A DNA stretch of 64,000 nucleotides from Rhodococcus sp. P-2 (lineage in GTDB: Bacteria; Actinomycetota; Actinomycetes; Mycobacteriales; Mycobacteriaceae): positions 5,144,053 to 5,208,052 of the forward strand of contig NZ_CP066779.1 in assembly GCF_016598535.1 (NCBI RefSeq), given 5' to 3'. The translations under genes were made by a program, and so were the position numbers. This document shows, in pieces, positions 5,489-14,070 of this stretch. Positions within the stretch are counted from its first letter, which is position 1; every line of letters starts with the position of its first letter. The notes beneath the pieces are model-generated. The model did not search any database and had not been told where the DNA came from. It saw nothing but the letters and a program-made list of their open reading frames with translations.

Positions 5489-7576
5489 ATGACCGAGTTC
5501 GACGTCGCCTTGCACCGCGCTCTGAAGAACCTTCAGAGCGCGGGCCCAGTCAAGGTGAAGGAGACTCCGCCGCACGGAAAGCCGGCTGATCTCACTATCG
5601 CAATTGCGACCTATGACGATTTCGACGGCGCATACTTCACGATCCACTCGATCTTGGTTCATCATCGGGAGATTCTGGACAGAGTCGAGTTCGTGTTGCT
5701 GGACAACAATCCCGAAGGATTGCCGGCGCCGATGCTCGAATCGTTTGCGGGGTACATCGATCGGTTCCGCTACATTCCGTTCACCGACGTTCGATCGACT
5801 GCGGTGCGGGACGTGCTGTTCCGCAAGGCAACCGGAAAGTATGTCCTTGTCCTCGACTCGCATGTGATCCTGGCACCGGGATCGTTGTCGGCGCTGCTGA
5901 CGTATTTCGACGCAAATCCGGAAACCGCCGATTTGATCCAGGGACCGATGCTCTCCCAGGATTCCTCACACATCGCGGCTACCCACATGGACCCCAAGTG
6001 GCGCAACGGAATGTTCGGCTCGTGGGGAGTCGATCCGCGCGCGAAGCAGCACCCCGACATGCCTTTCGAGATTGTCATGCAAGGCCTCGGCGCTTTCGCC
6101 TGCAGGCGTGAGGCTTGGCCGGGATTGAACTCGCACTTCACCGGATTCGGCGGTGAAGAGGGATACATCCACGAGAAGTTCCGGATCAACGGCGGCAAGG
6201 TCGTCTGCCTTCCGGCATTCGGTTGGCACCATCGATTCGAGCGTCCCGCGGGTGTTCCGTACCGCATAAATTGGGAAGACCGCGTTCACAATTACCTGCT
6301 CGGGTGGAACGAGGTCGGTTGGGACATCGATTCGCTCCATCGTCAGTTCTCCAAATACCTCGGTGATTCATATCCCGAGATTCGTCGCCGTGCCGAGTTG
6401 AGCGTCCAGCGACCCGACCTGGCCTTTGGTGGGGTGATCGTTCTCAGCGACGACCGCCGAGTCGCTCCCTGGCGTTCATGCCTGGCGGAGGCCGCGTCGA
6501 TCGAACTGACCGTTCACCGTGCCATTCCGTCGCAGGACGACGGTCTGGACGGGTGGAGGACGGCGTCTGCGTTCGTCGCCGGACTCGACAAGGCAATTCT
6601 GCTGGGCTGGAAGTCTGTGGTTTTTCTGGACGAGGCGCGCGTGATCGAACCCGCCCTTGCGTACAAACTGCGAAACATTGCCGACGACCTCCCCGCTGAG
6701 GCCGATTCGGCTGTCGTCCACGCGCACGGCGAAGACCTGGTCGGGGCTGCACTGGTTGTTCGTGCGGCGGCATACCGAACTTTGCGAGACGAACTCTCAC
6801 TGAGCATCAGCGGATCTCTGCCATCAGATTTTTCACTGGCAACCTATCTGCTCGAGCGGGGCGCAGTCGACGTCGTGCTCGATTGCTCTCTGTCGCCGGT
6901 GCGAGTACTTGGAGAGCCTGACCCGGTTATCGAGGATTCGAAGTCGGACCTCGGTGTTGTCGTCGTGAATCTCGATCTCGACATCGACAGGTGGAAGGCG
7001 TCCTGGCATCGATTCATTCGCTTACCGCGCGTGGCAGCGGTGGAAAGAGTGGCGGCTTTCGACGACGCCACGAATCAGGATGCCGCCTTTGCCGTCTCGT
7101 GGCGTCGTGCGGTTGCTCGCGCTACCGAGAAGGGCTGGGATTCGGTCCTCATCACTGCCGACGACGTGAATGTGCTGGACGCATCGGCGTCGATTCTGGA
7201 GCATGCACGTCGAGAGCTCGACCTCCGCCCCTGGGATGTCGTCCAACTCGGACACGACGCGAAATCGGGGGACGGAGCGCTGCTCGACGGTTCGGCGATG
7301 CTACGCACCAGTCCCGAGAACCGTGGAGTTCACGCTGTTCTCGTTCACTCGCGCGCCTTCGAGCGAATTCTCGACGCGATTGCGGATCCGGAGGCAGATC
7401 CCGAAGCATTCGGAAAGTGGGCGGGTCACCACCGAACTCTGGGCGACTACCTGGTGGAGGCGAATGCCGGGGGAATGCTCACCTGTCTGACACTCGCCCC
7501 CGGCATCGCCTCCACCCGCAGCCTGCTTCGTTCGGGCGCAATCGAATCCGAATACTCACGACGCTTCTCGCTCTGA
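5489..7576 (+). CDS. Multidomain glycosyltransferase: GT-A (GalNAc-transferase-like) plus two GT25-like domains
   Basis: 695 residues from ATG 5489 (AGGGAGC upstream, 36 bases after the Tat-protein gene). Residues about 34-285 form a GT-A fold: TIAIATYDD start, metal-site motif VLVLDSHV at 120-126, then GFGGEEGYIHEKF (219-231) and WHHRF (246-250). DSH followed by a GGEE segment is the pattern of polypeptide GalNAc-transferases. Residues about 313-480 and 487-690 look like two diverged GT25 (LPS/procollagen-galactosyltransferase) domains, with VIVLSDDRR and VVVNLDLDIDRW starts, SVVFLDEARV and SVLITADDVNV at the DxD position, and WDVVQLG. No membrane segment, so it acts in the cytosol. Neighbours suggest the acceptor is the Ser/Thr-rich protein encoded just upstream. 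The GT25 calls are by eye. Confidence 0.75.
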   Translation: MTEFDVALHRALKNLQSAGPVKVKETPPHGKPADLTIAIATYDDFDGAYFTIHSILVHHREILDRVEFVLLDNNPEGLPAPMLESFAGYIDRFRYIPFTDVRSTAVRDVLFRKATGKYVLVLDSHVILAPGSLSALLTYFDANPETADLIQGPMLSQDSSHIAATHMDPKWRNGMFGSWGVDPRAKQHPDMPFEIVMQGLGAFACRREAWPGLNSHFTGFGGEEGYIHEKFRINGGKVVCLPAFGWHHRFERPAGVPYRINWEDRVHNYLLGWNEVGWDIDSLHRQFSKYLGDSYPEIRRRAELSVQRPDLAFGGVIVLSDDRRVAPWRSCLAEAASIELTVHRAIPSQDDGLDGWRTASAFVAGLDKAILLGWKSVVFLDEARVIEPALAYKLRNIADDLPAEADSAVVHAHGEDLVGAALVVRAAAYRTLRDELSLSISGSLPSDFSLATYLLERGAVDVVLDCSLSPVRVLGEPDPVIEDSKSDLGVVVVNLDLDIDRWKASWHRFIRLPRVAAVERVAAFDDATNQDAAFAVSWRRAVARATEKGWDSVLITADDVNVLDASASILEHARRELDLRPWDVVQLGHDAKSGDGALLDGSAMLRTSPENRGVHAVLVHSRAFERILDAIADPEADPEAFGKWAGHHRTLGDYLVEANAGGMLTCLTLAPGIASTRSLLRSGAIESEYSRRFSL

Positions 7577-7623
7577 CCTCACCACCGACACGAACATCGG
7601 ATTCGCCGCAACAAGGAGGTATC

Positions 7624-7896
7624 TTGACCGAACTACTCGAAGACGCGAGGCCCCAACGCTCACAGGCGGTGGAGAGCAACGATCTCACCGACGGTGTCGT
7701 GCTGTACGACAGCTCCAGCGAAGTTGCCCATCACCTCAACCCCGTCGCGACTTTGGTGTGGGAACTGTGTGACGGCCGGACCGTCAGTGACATCGTCCAG
7801 GCGGTCGTTGAGGTACTCGAGATCCCCGTCCATGATGCGGAGTCGGTAGTGAACGAGACCTATGGACAGCTGAGCGCCTCGCGTCTGCTGGTGTGA
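7624..7896 (+). CDS. PqqD-like peptide-binding (RRE) protein
   Basis: 90 residues from TTG 7624, four bases after a near-perfect AAGGAGG. The fold is recognised from DGVVLYDSSSEVAHHLNPVATLVWELCDG followed by three helices; it is the PqqD winged-helix domain. PqqD proteins bind the leader of a substrate peptide and present it to modifying enzymes, as in PQQ, mycofactocin and lasso peptide pathways. Here no radical-SAM, asparagine-synthetase or transglutaminase partner is present. It sits between the glycosyltransferase and the HprK-like gene (7-base gap), so it probably delivers the Tat-exported protein or another peptide to these enzymes. Confidence 0.85.
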   Translation: MTELLEDARPQRSQAVESNDLTDGVVLYDSSSEVAHHLNPVATLVWELCDGRTVSDIVQAVVEVLEIPVHDAESVVNETYGQLSASRLLV

Positions 7897-7903
7897 GAAT
7901 CCA

Positions 7904-8782
7904 GTGACAGGCAACCACGTACCGCAATTCCGGGCGCACTACCTGTGGGTTGATGCGATTGTGCGCGGCCCCGCCATCCCTGAACTCGGTGTCGTCGAGC
8001 ATCGAATTGCGAGCCCCTGGCCTGCGGGATACGACGTCGGAGTCCGGATCGAGCGAAACCGATCGACGTTCGGGCTCTGGGACGCCACCATCGAATCGAC
8101 CATCGACGGCAGCAGTGACACGCTGACCGGTCTCGACGCCCTCCACCTCGCAGAGAACGTGTACCGCAGCGTGCACCGGGATGTCATGAAAGCCGCCCAT
8201 GGCGAACAGTGGACTCGCCTGCACGCTGCTCTGGTCGACTGCGACGGTGTGCGAGTGGCAATCGCCGGACACTCCGGCGCCGGCAAGACCACCTTGGCTC
8301 TCGCCCTCGCTTTACGGGGCGCACAATTGCGCGCTGACGAAGGCGTCTTCATTCGTGGCACCGAATCGGTGGGCTTACCGCGTCGAGTTCACCTCAAAGC
8401 GGGTACGTTCGATGTTCTCCCCGAGGTCAAGGCACACGATTCGCTGTATCTCCCGTATGCCCCGCCGGTGTGGGCGCTGGACCCGTCAACTCTGTCGATA
8501 CCGCCAGACGCCGACTCGGCGGTTCGCGGAATCGATCTGGTGCTGATTCTCGACGGTTGGGACGAGGGGACGACACGCATCGCACCGATGCCTGCAGCCC
8601 AGGCGATACAGTCACTGGCCGAGCAATCAGCCCTGTGGTCCGACAATCACGGATTGACTCTGAGAAACACCGCTGCTCTACTCTCGAATGCCCCGTGCTA
8701 CAGAATGATTCGGCATCACGGCGATACCGGCGCCGACGCCGTGGAGAAACTGGTGGCGTCATGCGTGACACCCGGTACCTGA
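7904..8782 (+). CDS. HprK-like P-loop kinase
   Basis: 292 residues from GTG 7904. Walker A GHSGAGKTT lies at 122-130, and the HPr-kinase signature appears as QLRADEGVFI (141-150), matching the usual Leu-x-Ala-Asp-Asp pattern with Glu in the second acidic place. The N-terminal 110 residues are unlike the regulatory domain of true HPr kinase, and no HPr/PTS genes are nearby. The family is seen with PqqD and nucleotidyltransferases in lasso-peptide clusters, where it can phosphorylate Ser of the peptide, and in exopolysaccharide clusters. A Ser/Thr-rich substrate here would suit such a kinase. The 3' end overlaps the next gene by 22 bases, so they are translationally coupled. Confidence 0.8.
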   Translation: MTGNHVPQFRAHYLWVDAIVRGPAIPELGVVEHRIASPWPAGYDVGVRIERNRSTFGLWDATIESTIDGSSDTLTGLDALHLAENVYRSVHRDVMKAAHGEQWTRLHAALVDCDGVRVAIAGHSGAGKTTLALALALRGAQLRADEGVFIRGTESVGLPRRVHLKAGTFDVLPEVKAHDSLYLPYAPPVWALDPSTLSIPPDADSAVRGIDLVLILDGWDEGTTRIAPMPAAQAIQSLAEQSALWSDNHGLTLRNTAALLSNAPCYRMIRHHGDTGADAVEKLVASCVTPGT

Positions 8783-9891
8783 TTTCCATGCTGGACTCCG
8801 AGCACGGGGCCGACCTCATCCGTTCGTGTTCGCCGCAGGATTGGCCGAGAGTCATCGACACCGCTGCCAGGCACAAGGTGTTGCCGCTGCTGGCCGCCCG
8901 CGCAGTCGACGCCGGCTTCGCCTCAGTCCTGCCTGCGAGTTTCGCGGAAATGCTGTCGGAGTCCGGAGCTACCGCGTCGAGTCCGGAATTGACGCTGAGC
9001 CTTGTCCATCACCGAAACGCGCGTCGTATCGCGGACCTCGACGCGCAGCGCGTAGAACTGCAAGAGTTGTTACACAGCAGCGGATTTCCAACGGTCGCAC
9101 TGAAAGGTGCTGCCCTTCTCGAGCGAAGAATCTGGCCGAATCCGGCAGCACGACGGATGACGGACATCGACCTCTTGGTCGTCGATCCCGCACACGCCGT
9201 TCCGGCCAACGACGCGATCCTCGACTTCGGCTATCGAATGGTCCGCCCGGACGAGGTGGTGGGGGATTCCATCGATCGCGACGATCACCAGGAACCTGCG
9301 CTCCTGCGCGACGACCGTCACGGCTCCGTCGAAATTCATTCGCACTTGCTTCCGCGGTTCGCTCGTCATGCGTTGACCCGGGAGGCGGCGGTCCGAGGCA
9401 TCAGCACGGGGACCGAAGGATCAAGACTCGAGATTGCCGATGTCACGCTGCATGTCATCGCTCACGCGCGACTCGCCGATCGGGCCTTGATTCGCGCCGA
9501 TTTGTCGTTGAACAGCGTCTTCGACGTGGGGTACCTGCTCACTTCCGAACCGGAACTCGCTGTGACGCTCTCCAGACGCCAGTTGCCACGCGATGTCCGT
9601 CGGGCGGTGAACGTCCACTGGGCGGCGGTGGAATCGATCTTCGGCGTCAGTACCGGAGTGACGACCATCTCGGCGCGTTGGCGGTGGCAATGGACGCTGT
9701 GGTTGGCGGATCGCCCGCGGCTGCACTCGCTGTACCGCGATCTGGTTATGGTGCCGCTCTTTCTCGACCGTGATCGGCTCTCCATCCGGGACGGGTGCGA
9801 CCTACGCGGATGGGACTTGGCGCGCGCACGCGTGTCTCACTTCCTCCGTCTTGCGAGGACTGCCGTCGAGGATGCCGGGGGAGCAGCATGA
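8761..9891 (+). CDS. Nucleotidyltransferase family protein (PF14907 type)
   Basis: 376 residues from ATG 8761, which overlaps the kinase gene end; longer starts would run deep into that gene. The Pol-beta-like motif is clear at about residues 112-145: VALKGAAL, then ARRMTDIDLLVV with the two metal-binding Asp. A further acidic/His strand, VEIHSHLLP, follows. The rest is helical. This family often accompanies PqqD and HprK-like genes in peptide and exopolysaccharide clusters and is believed to transfer a nucleotide or sugar-nucleotide part; the actual reaction here is unknown. The stop codon overlaps the galE-type start (ATGA). Confidence 0.8.
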   Translation: MRDTRYLISMLDSEHGADLIRSCSPQDWPRVIDTAARHKVLPLLAARAVDAGFASVLPASFAEMLSESGATASSPELTLSLVHHRNARRIADLDAQRVELQELLHSSGFPTVALKGAALLERRIWPNPAARRMTDIDLLVVDPAHAVPANDAILDFGYRMVRPDEVVGDSIDRDDHQEPALLRDDRHGSVEIHSHLLPRFARHALTREAAVRGISTGTEGSRLEIADVTLHVIAHARLADRALIRADLSLNSVFDVGYLLTSEPELAVTLSRRQLPRDVRRAVNVHWAAVESIFGVSTGVTTISARWRWQWTLWLADRPRLHSLYRDLVMVPLFLDRDRLSIRDGCDLRGWDLARARVSHFLRLARTAVEDAGGAA

Positions 9892-10886
9892 AAGTCCTCA
9901 TCACCGGCGGAGCGGGATTCATCGGAAGCACCGTGGCGTCGAAGTGCGTCGACGCCGGGATGGATGTCATTGTCCTCGACAGCCTGCTGACCGGCCGTGC
10001 CGAGTTTGCACACCGATTCCCGTTCTACTGCGGTGACATCGCGGACGAGAAACTGCTCGACAGGATATTCGCGGATCATCCCGATATCGATGCCACAGTT
10101 CACTGTGCGGCTCTGATCGTGGTCGGAGATTCCGTGAGCAGCCCGGCGCGGTACTACGAAAACAATGTCTCCAAGTCACTGACGCTGGTCTCGAGTGTCC
10201 TTCGGAACGGGTGCAAGCGTTTCGTATTCAGTTCCTCTGCGGCGGTGTACGCGCCGAGCGACGGTGGATGTGTCGACGAACATTGGCGGATCGAACCGCA
10301 GAGTCCCTACGCGCACAGCAAAGCGCAGTTCGAAACGATGCTCGACGACATCGTGGCGGCCACAGGTTTGTCGGCGATGTCTCTCCGATACTTCAACCCT
10401 GTGGGGGCAGATCCCGAACTGCGAAGCGGAACAGCATCGGCACGCCCCACACACGCACTCGGAAAGCTGTTCGAATCATATTCGACACGAACACCTTTCA
10501 GAGTCGCGGGGACAGATTGGCCGACGCGCGACGGGTCCGGCGTGCGCGACTACGTTCACGTGTGGGACCTTGCGGACGCTCATGTTCGCGCATTGGAAAG
10601 CTTCGACCGGATCACCGCTGATTCATCACGCCTGACTGTGGTCAATGTGGGCAGTGGGCGGGGAACCACGGTATGGGAACTCATTCGCACCTTCGAGAAC
10701 GTGCTCGGCAAAAACATCGACGTGGTCGTTGCAGCCCGACGCACCGGTGACACTGCCGGCGCCTACGCGTCGAACGATCGTGCGTTGCGACTACTCGGGT
10801 GGGTGCCGACGTTCACCCTGGAACAGGGGATCGAGGATACCGCACGGTGGCTGGCAGTGCGGCCGCACCTGCTGAATTCGGTGTAG
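9888..10886 (+). CDS. galE: UDP-sugar 4-epimerase (GalE family)
   Basis: 332 residues from ATG 9888, overlapping the previous stop. It is an extended SDR: NAD motif TGGAGFIG at 6-13, VHCAALIVVGDS, catalytic FSSSAAVYAPSD with Ser, YAHSK with Tyr-xxx-Lys, and SLRYFNPVGAD. It also has the YVHVWDLADAH and VNVGSG segments of UDP-glucose/UDP-GlcNAc 4-epimerases. It makes UDP-galactose and perhaps UDP-GalNAc in the cytosol. As the last gene of the run it probably supplies the donor for the glycosyltransferase at 5489. Whether it is the housekeeping GalE of the cell cannot be told. Confidence 0.85.
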   Translation: MKVLITGGAGFIGSTVASKCVDAGMDVIVLDSLLTGRAEFAHRFPFYCGDIADEKLLDRIFADHPDIDATVHCAALIVVGDSVSSPARYYENNVSKSLTLVSSVLRNGCKRFVFSSSAAVYAPSDGGCVDEHWRIEPQSPYAHSKAQFETMLDDIVAATGLSAMSLRYFNPVGADPELRSGTASARPTHALGKLFESYSTRTPFRVAGTDWPTRDGSGVRDYVHVWDLADAHVRALESFDRITADSSRLTVVNVGSGRGTTVWELIRTFENVLGKNIDVVVAARRTGDTAGAYASNDRALRLLGWVPTFTLEQGIEDTARWLAVRPHLLNSV

Positions 10887-10893
10887 CCGAACG

Positions 10894-11877
10894 TCAGCCC
10901 ATCGGGTCGCCGTCAACGGTGATGTTGTTGCTTCGTAGCCAGAATGTAGCGTCTGGATCCCACCCGGCGAGTACGGTGGCCCCCGAGTTGGCCGACAACG
11001 GGATCGCGATGCCTGGCGTGGTCAGATAAGCCATCAAGGTCAGGTGGACGGCGTCGTAATCTGCGGCCACCGAAACCCAGTCCGGAATGAACCAGTCACG
11101 GTATTCACCGGTCGTGTCGTACCAAACGGAGCGTCGTGAAGCGGGCACTCGCAGGGGATAGGTATCGACCAGATTCGCCCAGTCCTGCGGACCAGTGATC
11201 TCGTAGATGCGGGGCGCGCCGTAGATCCTTACCGGCTGCACCCGAGCTTCGTTCGAGGAGCTGTCTTCTTCGAGAAACACCCCGAGGGCCCCGATACCGT
11301 CGCGGGCCCTGGTTGTTTCGGTGGTGCCGTTGGCAAAAGGGATAGACCACCATTCGCCTCCGATGTGGCGGTCCGGATCTTCGATCTGATATTCCAGAAA
11401 CTGACGTTCGTTGTCGAGTGCCTCAGCGCGCCACTGTTCGAGGCCGTCCTTCGTGGGGTAAATCCGCAGGGGTAGGCCCGACCAGCCGTAAATGGGGTTT
11501 CGCTTTTCAACCAGATTCTGGTTCAGGCGGTCGATCGGCTCGGTCCACCAGGCGGTGTGTGGCGAGTCGAGTAGTGCTCCGGCAATCGGTCGCAGCGCCG
11601 CTGCGACATCCGGCCGGACGAAGATCAGGTCTTCGTCGTCCGGCGGCTCCCAGTAGCGTGCACAATCCACGGCATACGCAAGACAGTGCAGAATCTCGAG
11701 TTCCGACATTTCTGCGATCGCGCGGACATCAACAGCGTCGAGAACTTCGAGCGCATGTTCCGGCGATTGAGGCCAGTGTCCACCGGACGTGCGTGCGCCG
11801 GCGCGGCATGCGTAACCGACGTTCGCACAGAAGCGACGGCCACGTGGTGAACCGAGGATGAGCGCAACTAAATCCAT
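10894..11877 (-). CDS. Hypothetical protein, 327 aa
   Basis: I do not recognise a family. The frame from ATG 11877 gives 327 residues; ATG 11925 would add 16 residues of poor quality. The protein is acidic, Trp- and Tyr-rich and soluble. Notable patterns are SPRGRRFCANVGYACR near the start, a middle rich in Trp and acidic residues, and the C-terminal half with RSVWYDTTGEYRDWFIPDW and VHLTLMAYLTT. It is convergent with the epimerase (7-base gap), so it is not part of that operon. A short palindrome, TCGGCGAATTGCCGA (11947-11961), and an AT-rich stretch at 11930-11947 lie upstream and may hold its promoter. Confidence 0.7.
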   Translation of the reverse strand: MDLVALILGSPRGRRFCANVGYACRAGARTSGGHWPQSPEHALEVLDAVDVRAIAEMSELEILHCLAYAVDCARYWEPPDDEDLIFVRPDVAAALRPIAGALLDSPHTAWWTEPIDRLNQNLVEKRNPIYGWSGLPLRIYPTKDGLEQWRAEALDNERQFLEYQIEDPDRHIGGEWWSIPFANGTTETTRARDGIGALGVFLEEDSSSNEARVQPVRIYGAPRIYEITGPQDWANLVDTYPLRVPASRRSVWYDTTGEYRDWFIPDWVSVAADYDAVHLTLMAYLTTPGIAIPLSANSGATVLAGWDPDATFWLRSNNITVDGDPMG

Positions 11878-12392
11878 GTGGGTAAAGCTAGCGGACAGGC
11901 TGACGGGGGACGTTCGAATAACCATTACTTGACATAATGTAGATTATCGGCGAATTGCCGACCTGGGGATATCGGCCCATGGTTCGTTTCCCGCATCCTT
12001 GTCGCACGTCACCTTCGTAGGTCGATCCGTAGGTGTATTTGCACACTGCTCACGTGCTTCCGTCCTGACTTGCCGGACACCTTGCGTGCGGTGATCATCT
12101 CGAGTCGGCTGCCCGCCGGCAGGCTGCCTTGGATTGCTACTGACCTCAGGTGGCTGTTTGGTGGCTGCCTAGTAACCTTGCCGCTCAGGTGGCAAGACCA
12201 CTCGACAAGCCGTCTGATGCGGATTGATGACAATGAACGAGTCTGGGCCACCTCCAGCCACACCATCCTAATACGTCACTGTGACGTATTGAGTTGGAAT
12301 CGCTGGAGGCGGCGCAGGTTCATTGTCATCGCCGCGGACTACTATCGCCGCATGCGTTGTATTCGACCGGCCGCTCATTGCCGGTGGCCACG
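11878..12392. other. Gene-poor intergenic region, about 515 bases
   Basis: No ORF with a plausible ribosome site is seen. The region holds an AT-rich segment and a 15-base palindrome (11947-11961) next to the reverse-strand gene, a small hairpin CTTGCC/GGCAAG near 12177-12196, and the long nested inverted repeat at 12251-12309 in front of the diguanylate cyclase gene. It is a divergent regulatory region. Confidence 0.6.
12251..12309. repeat. 59-bp nested inverted repeat
   Basis: The inner arms AATACGTCA (12270-12278) and TGACGTATT (12282-12290) are separated by CTG. The outer arms CCTCCAGC (12251-12258) and GCTGGAGG (12302-12309) are exact complements. The two 11-base gaps between inner and outer arms are equal in length but mostly unpaired. 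It ends about 83 bases before the start of the GGDEF gene. It may be a large operator, or the relic of a longer palindrome; as an RNA it would form a cruciform-like hairpin without a U-tract. Confidence 0.75.
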
Positions 12393-13535
12393 ATGAGCGG
12401 CACCGACAAGGCTGTCCAACGCTGGCTCGCAGTGCCAGACCAATTTGACCGATTCACACGATTCCTGCGCGACAACGGAATTCTGATGCCGACTCGGATA
12501 GGCATCGGCGTGTTGGTGTTCATCCTGGGCGTCACGATTCTTCTCAAGCGTCTGGGCACACACTCGGTACAAGCCATCGGATTTCCGTTGGACGTCGTCG
12601 TCGCAGTGCTCGTGATGATCGGCGGTACAGCGTTGCCGTTCACCGCGACCACCCGGGAACGGTCGTATCTTTTCGTCATCGCGGGCGACTTCGCTGTCGC
12701 GGTGATCGTGCTGGCGGAGGCCAATCCGGATCAAAGGCTGCTGGGATGCCTCGTCTTCGGACTCGTCGGATCGTACATAGCGTTCTTTCACAATCTTCGA
12801 GCTCAGCTGTGGCACTTGCTGTTTTCCGGGGCGGTCATCGTTGTTGCGAGCATCGGCGTATTCACCGATGTACCTTCCGGCCTCTCAGACGTCCTGGGAC
12901 GCATTGCCTTTGCCATTCCTGTCATCACCGTCATACCGGTGGTCACGCAGATTGCTCTGGCGCTCCTGAGCAACGACGCTCAAAGCTCCGAACTCGATCC
13001 GTTGACGGACCTGTTGAATCGACGCGGACTGTCACGGCGGACTTCCGAACTCCTGCAAGCGAAATCCGGCCTCGACCAGTCCTTGCTGGTGGTGGTGATC
13101 GACATCGACAATTTCAAGCACTTCAACGACACCTACGGTCACGACGTCGGCGACCGCGTCATACTGCGCACGGCCTATCGACTTCACGACTGGGCCAGAT
13201 CGGACGCAGCAATCGCTCGCGTCGGCGGTGACGAGTTCGTCGTCGTGCAGATGATGCCGTTGCCGTACGTCGGCGATTTACTGGCGCGGATCGCCCCCAT
13301 CATGAACTCCCCCACAGGCGAACCACTCTCGACGACGAGCATCGGCATAGCCATACACAACGGCGCCTGGCCGGACGTGCAAGCAGCAGAAAGCGGCCTT
13401 CGCGACCTCCATCGCCTAGCCGATTCGGCGATGTACGAAAGCAAGAGAATGGGCGGAAACCGCGTCCATTCCATCGTTCTCACCGATCAGCAGCCACAGC
13501 AGCCACAACGGTCAGACGGACGCTCAGTCCTCTGA
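12393..13535 (+). CDS. Membrane diguanylate cyclase (GGDEF protein)
   Basis: 380 residues from ATG 12393. The first 200 residues hold about six hydrophobic segments (for example IGIGVLVFILGVTILL and LWHLLFSGAVIVVASIGVF), probably a membrane sensor. The C-terminal 170 residues are a GGDEF domain: LDPLTDLLNRRG, DIDNFKHFNDTYGHDVGD, and an intact RVGGDEF. Because the active-site motif is complete, it should make cyclic di-GMP from two GTP. The RxxD inhibitory site at the usual place before GGDEF is not present, so product feedback may be missing. The end is a Gln-Pro repeat. Its 3' end overlaps the convergent DUF5709 gene by 12 bases. Confidence 0.85.
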   Translation: MSGTDKAVQRWLAVPDQFDRFTRFLRDNGILMPTRIGIGVLVFILGVTILLKRLGTHSVQAIGFPLDVVVAVLVMIGGTALPFTATTRERSYLFVIAGDFAVAVIVLAEANPDQRLLGCLVFGLVGSYIAFFHNLRAQLWHLLFSGAVIVVASIGVFTDVPSGLSDVLGRIAFAIPVITVIPVVTQIALALLSNDAQSSELDPLTDLLNRRGLSRRTSELLQAKSGLDQSLLVVVIDIDNFKHFNDTYGHDVGDRVILRTAYRLHDWARSDAAIARVGGDEFVVVQMMPLPYVGDLLARIAPIMNSPTGEPLSTTSIGIAIHNGAWPDVQAAESGLRDLHRLADSAMYESKRMGGNRVHSIVLTDQQPQQPQRSDGRSVL

Positions 13536-13997
13536 TTCGTCGATCAGATGCATCGCGGCTTCCTCCGCCGATGCTGCGCCGCCGTCGATTCCGACGTCTC
13601 CGGCAACGAGTTCGCTTTCCTCGTCCTCGTATCGGCCCTCGTCTTCGGCAACGAGACGCCCGACGCGGCGATTTCCGACTTCGTCGCCGTTCGGGAATTC
13701 TTCCTCTCGTTCGAATTCGTCGGCATCTGCCGGATCCTTCAGGGGATCTCCCAGCGACGCGTACGGATCTGGTTCTTCTTCGGCAAGTCGCTCGTCGAGG
13801 GTCTCCCCCGCCGATTCCTCGCTGCCGGTCAACCCATGAGCGTCCAGTCCGAGTGGGCGCTCGGGTGGTGAGATTCCCTCGTCGAGAATGTCGTCCACGC
13901 CTCGATCGATCAGGGTGTCTTCGGGTTGAAGTTGGTCGTCGGGATCGAGACTGTAATCGCCATTGCCGGCCGCGCCGGTGTCATCCGTGTCGCTCAT
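13524..13997 (-). CDS. DUF5709 family acidic protein
   Basis: 157 residues from ATG 13997. The protein is extremely acidic and low in hydrophobics. It carries the family pattern DPDDQLQPEDTLIDRGVDD, LDEGISPPERP, ETLDERLAEEEPD and GNRRVGRLVAEDEG. It is an actinobacterial family of unknown function, found in the cytosol and probably largely disordered. It overlaps the convergent GGDEF gene at the 3' ends by 12 bases. Confidence 0.85.
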   Translation of the reverse strand: MSDTDDTGAAGNGDYSLDPDDQLQPEDTLIDRGVDDILDEGISPPERPLGLDAHGLTGSEESAGETLDERLAEEEPDPYASLGDPLKDPADADEFEREEEFPNGDEVGNRRVGRLVAEDEGRYEDEESELVAGDVGIDGGAASAEEAAMHLIDESED

Positions 13998-14070
13998 ACG
14001 ATCAACGATGCCACGGGCACACCGAGTTGGCCATGTGCCGCGCCTGCCCGATACATCACTCCGGAGACAT

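Noticed and set aside
4934..10886. Lasso peptide cluster
   Set aside because: PqqD, HprK-like and nucleotidyltransferase genes recall one, but the essential asparagine-synthetase-like cyclase and transglutaminase-like protease are absent, and the small protein is a Tat-signal repeat protein rather than a lasso precursor.
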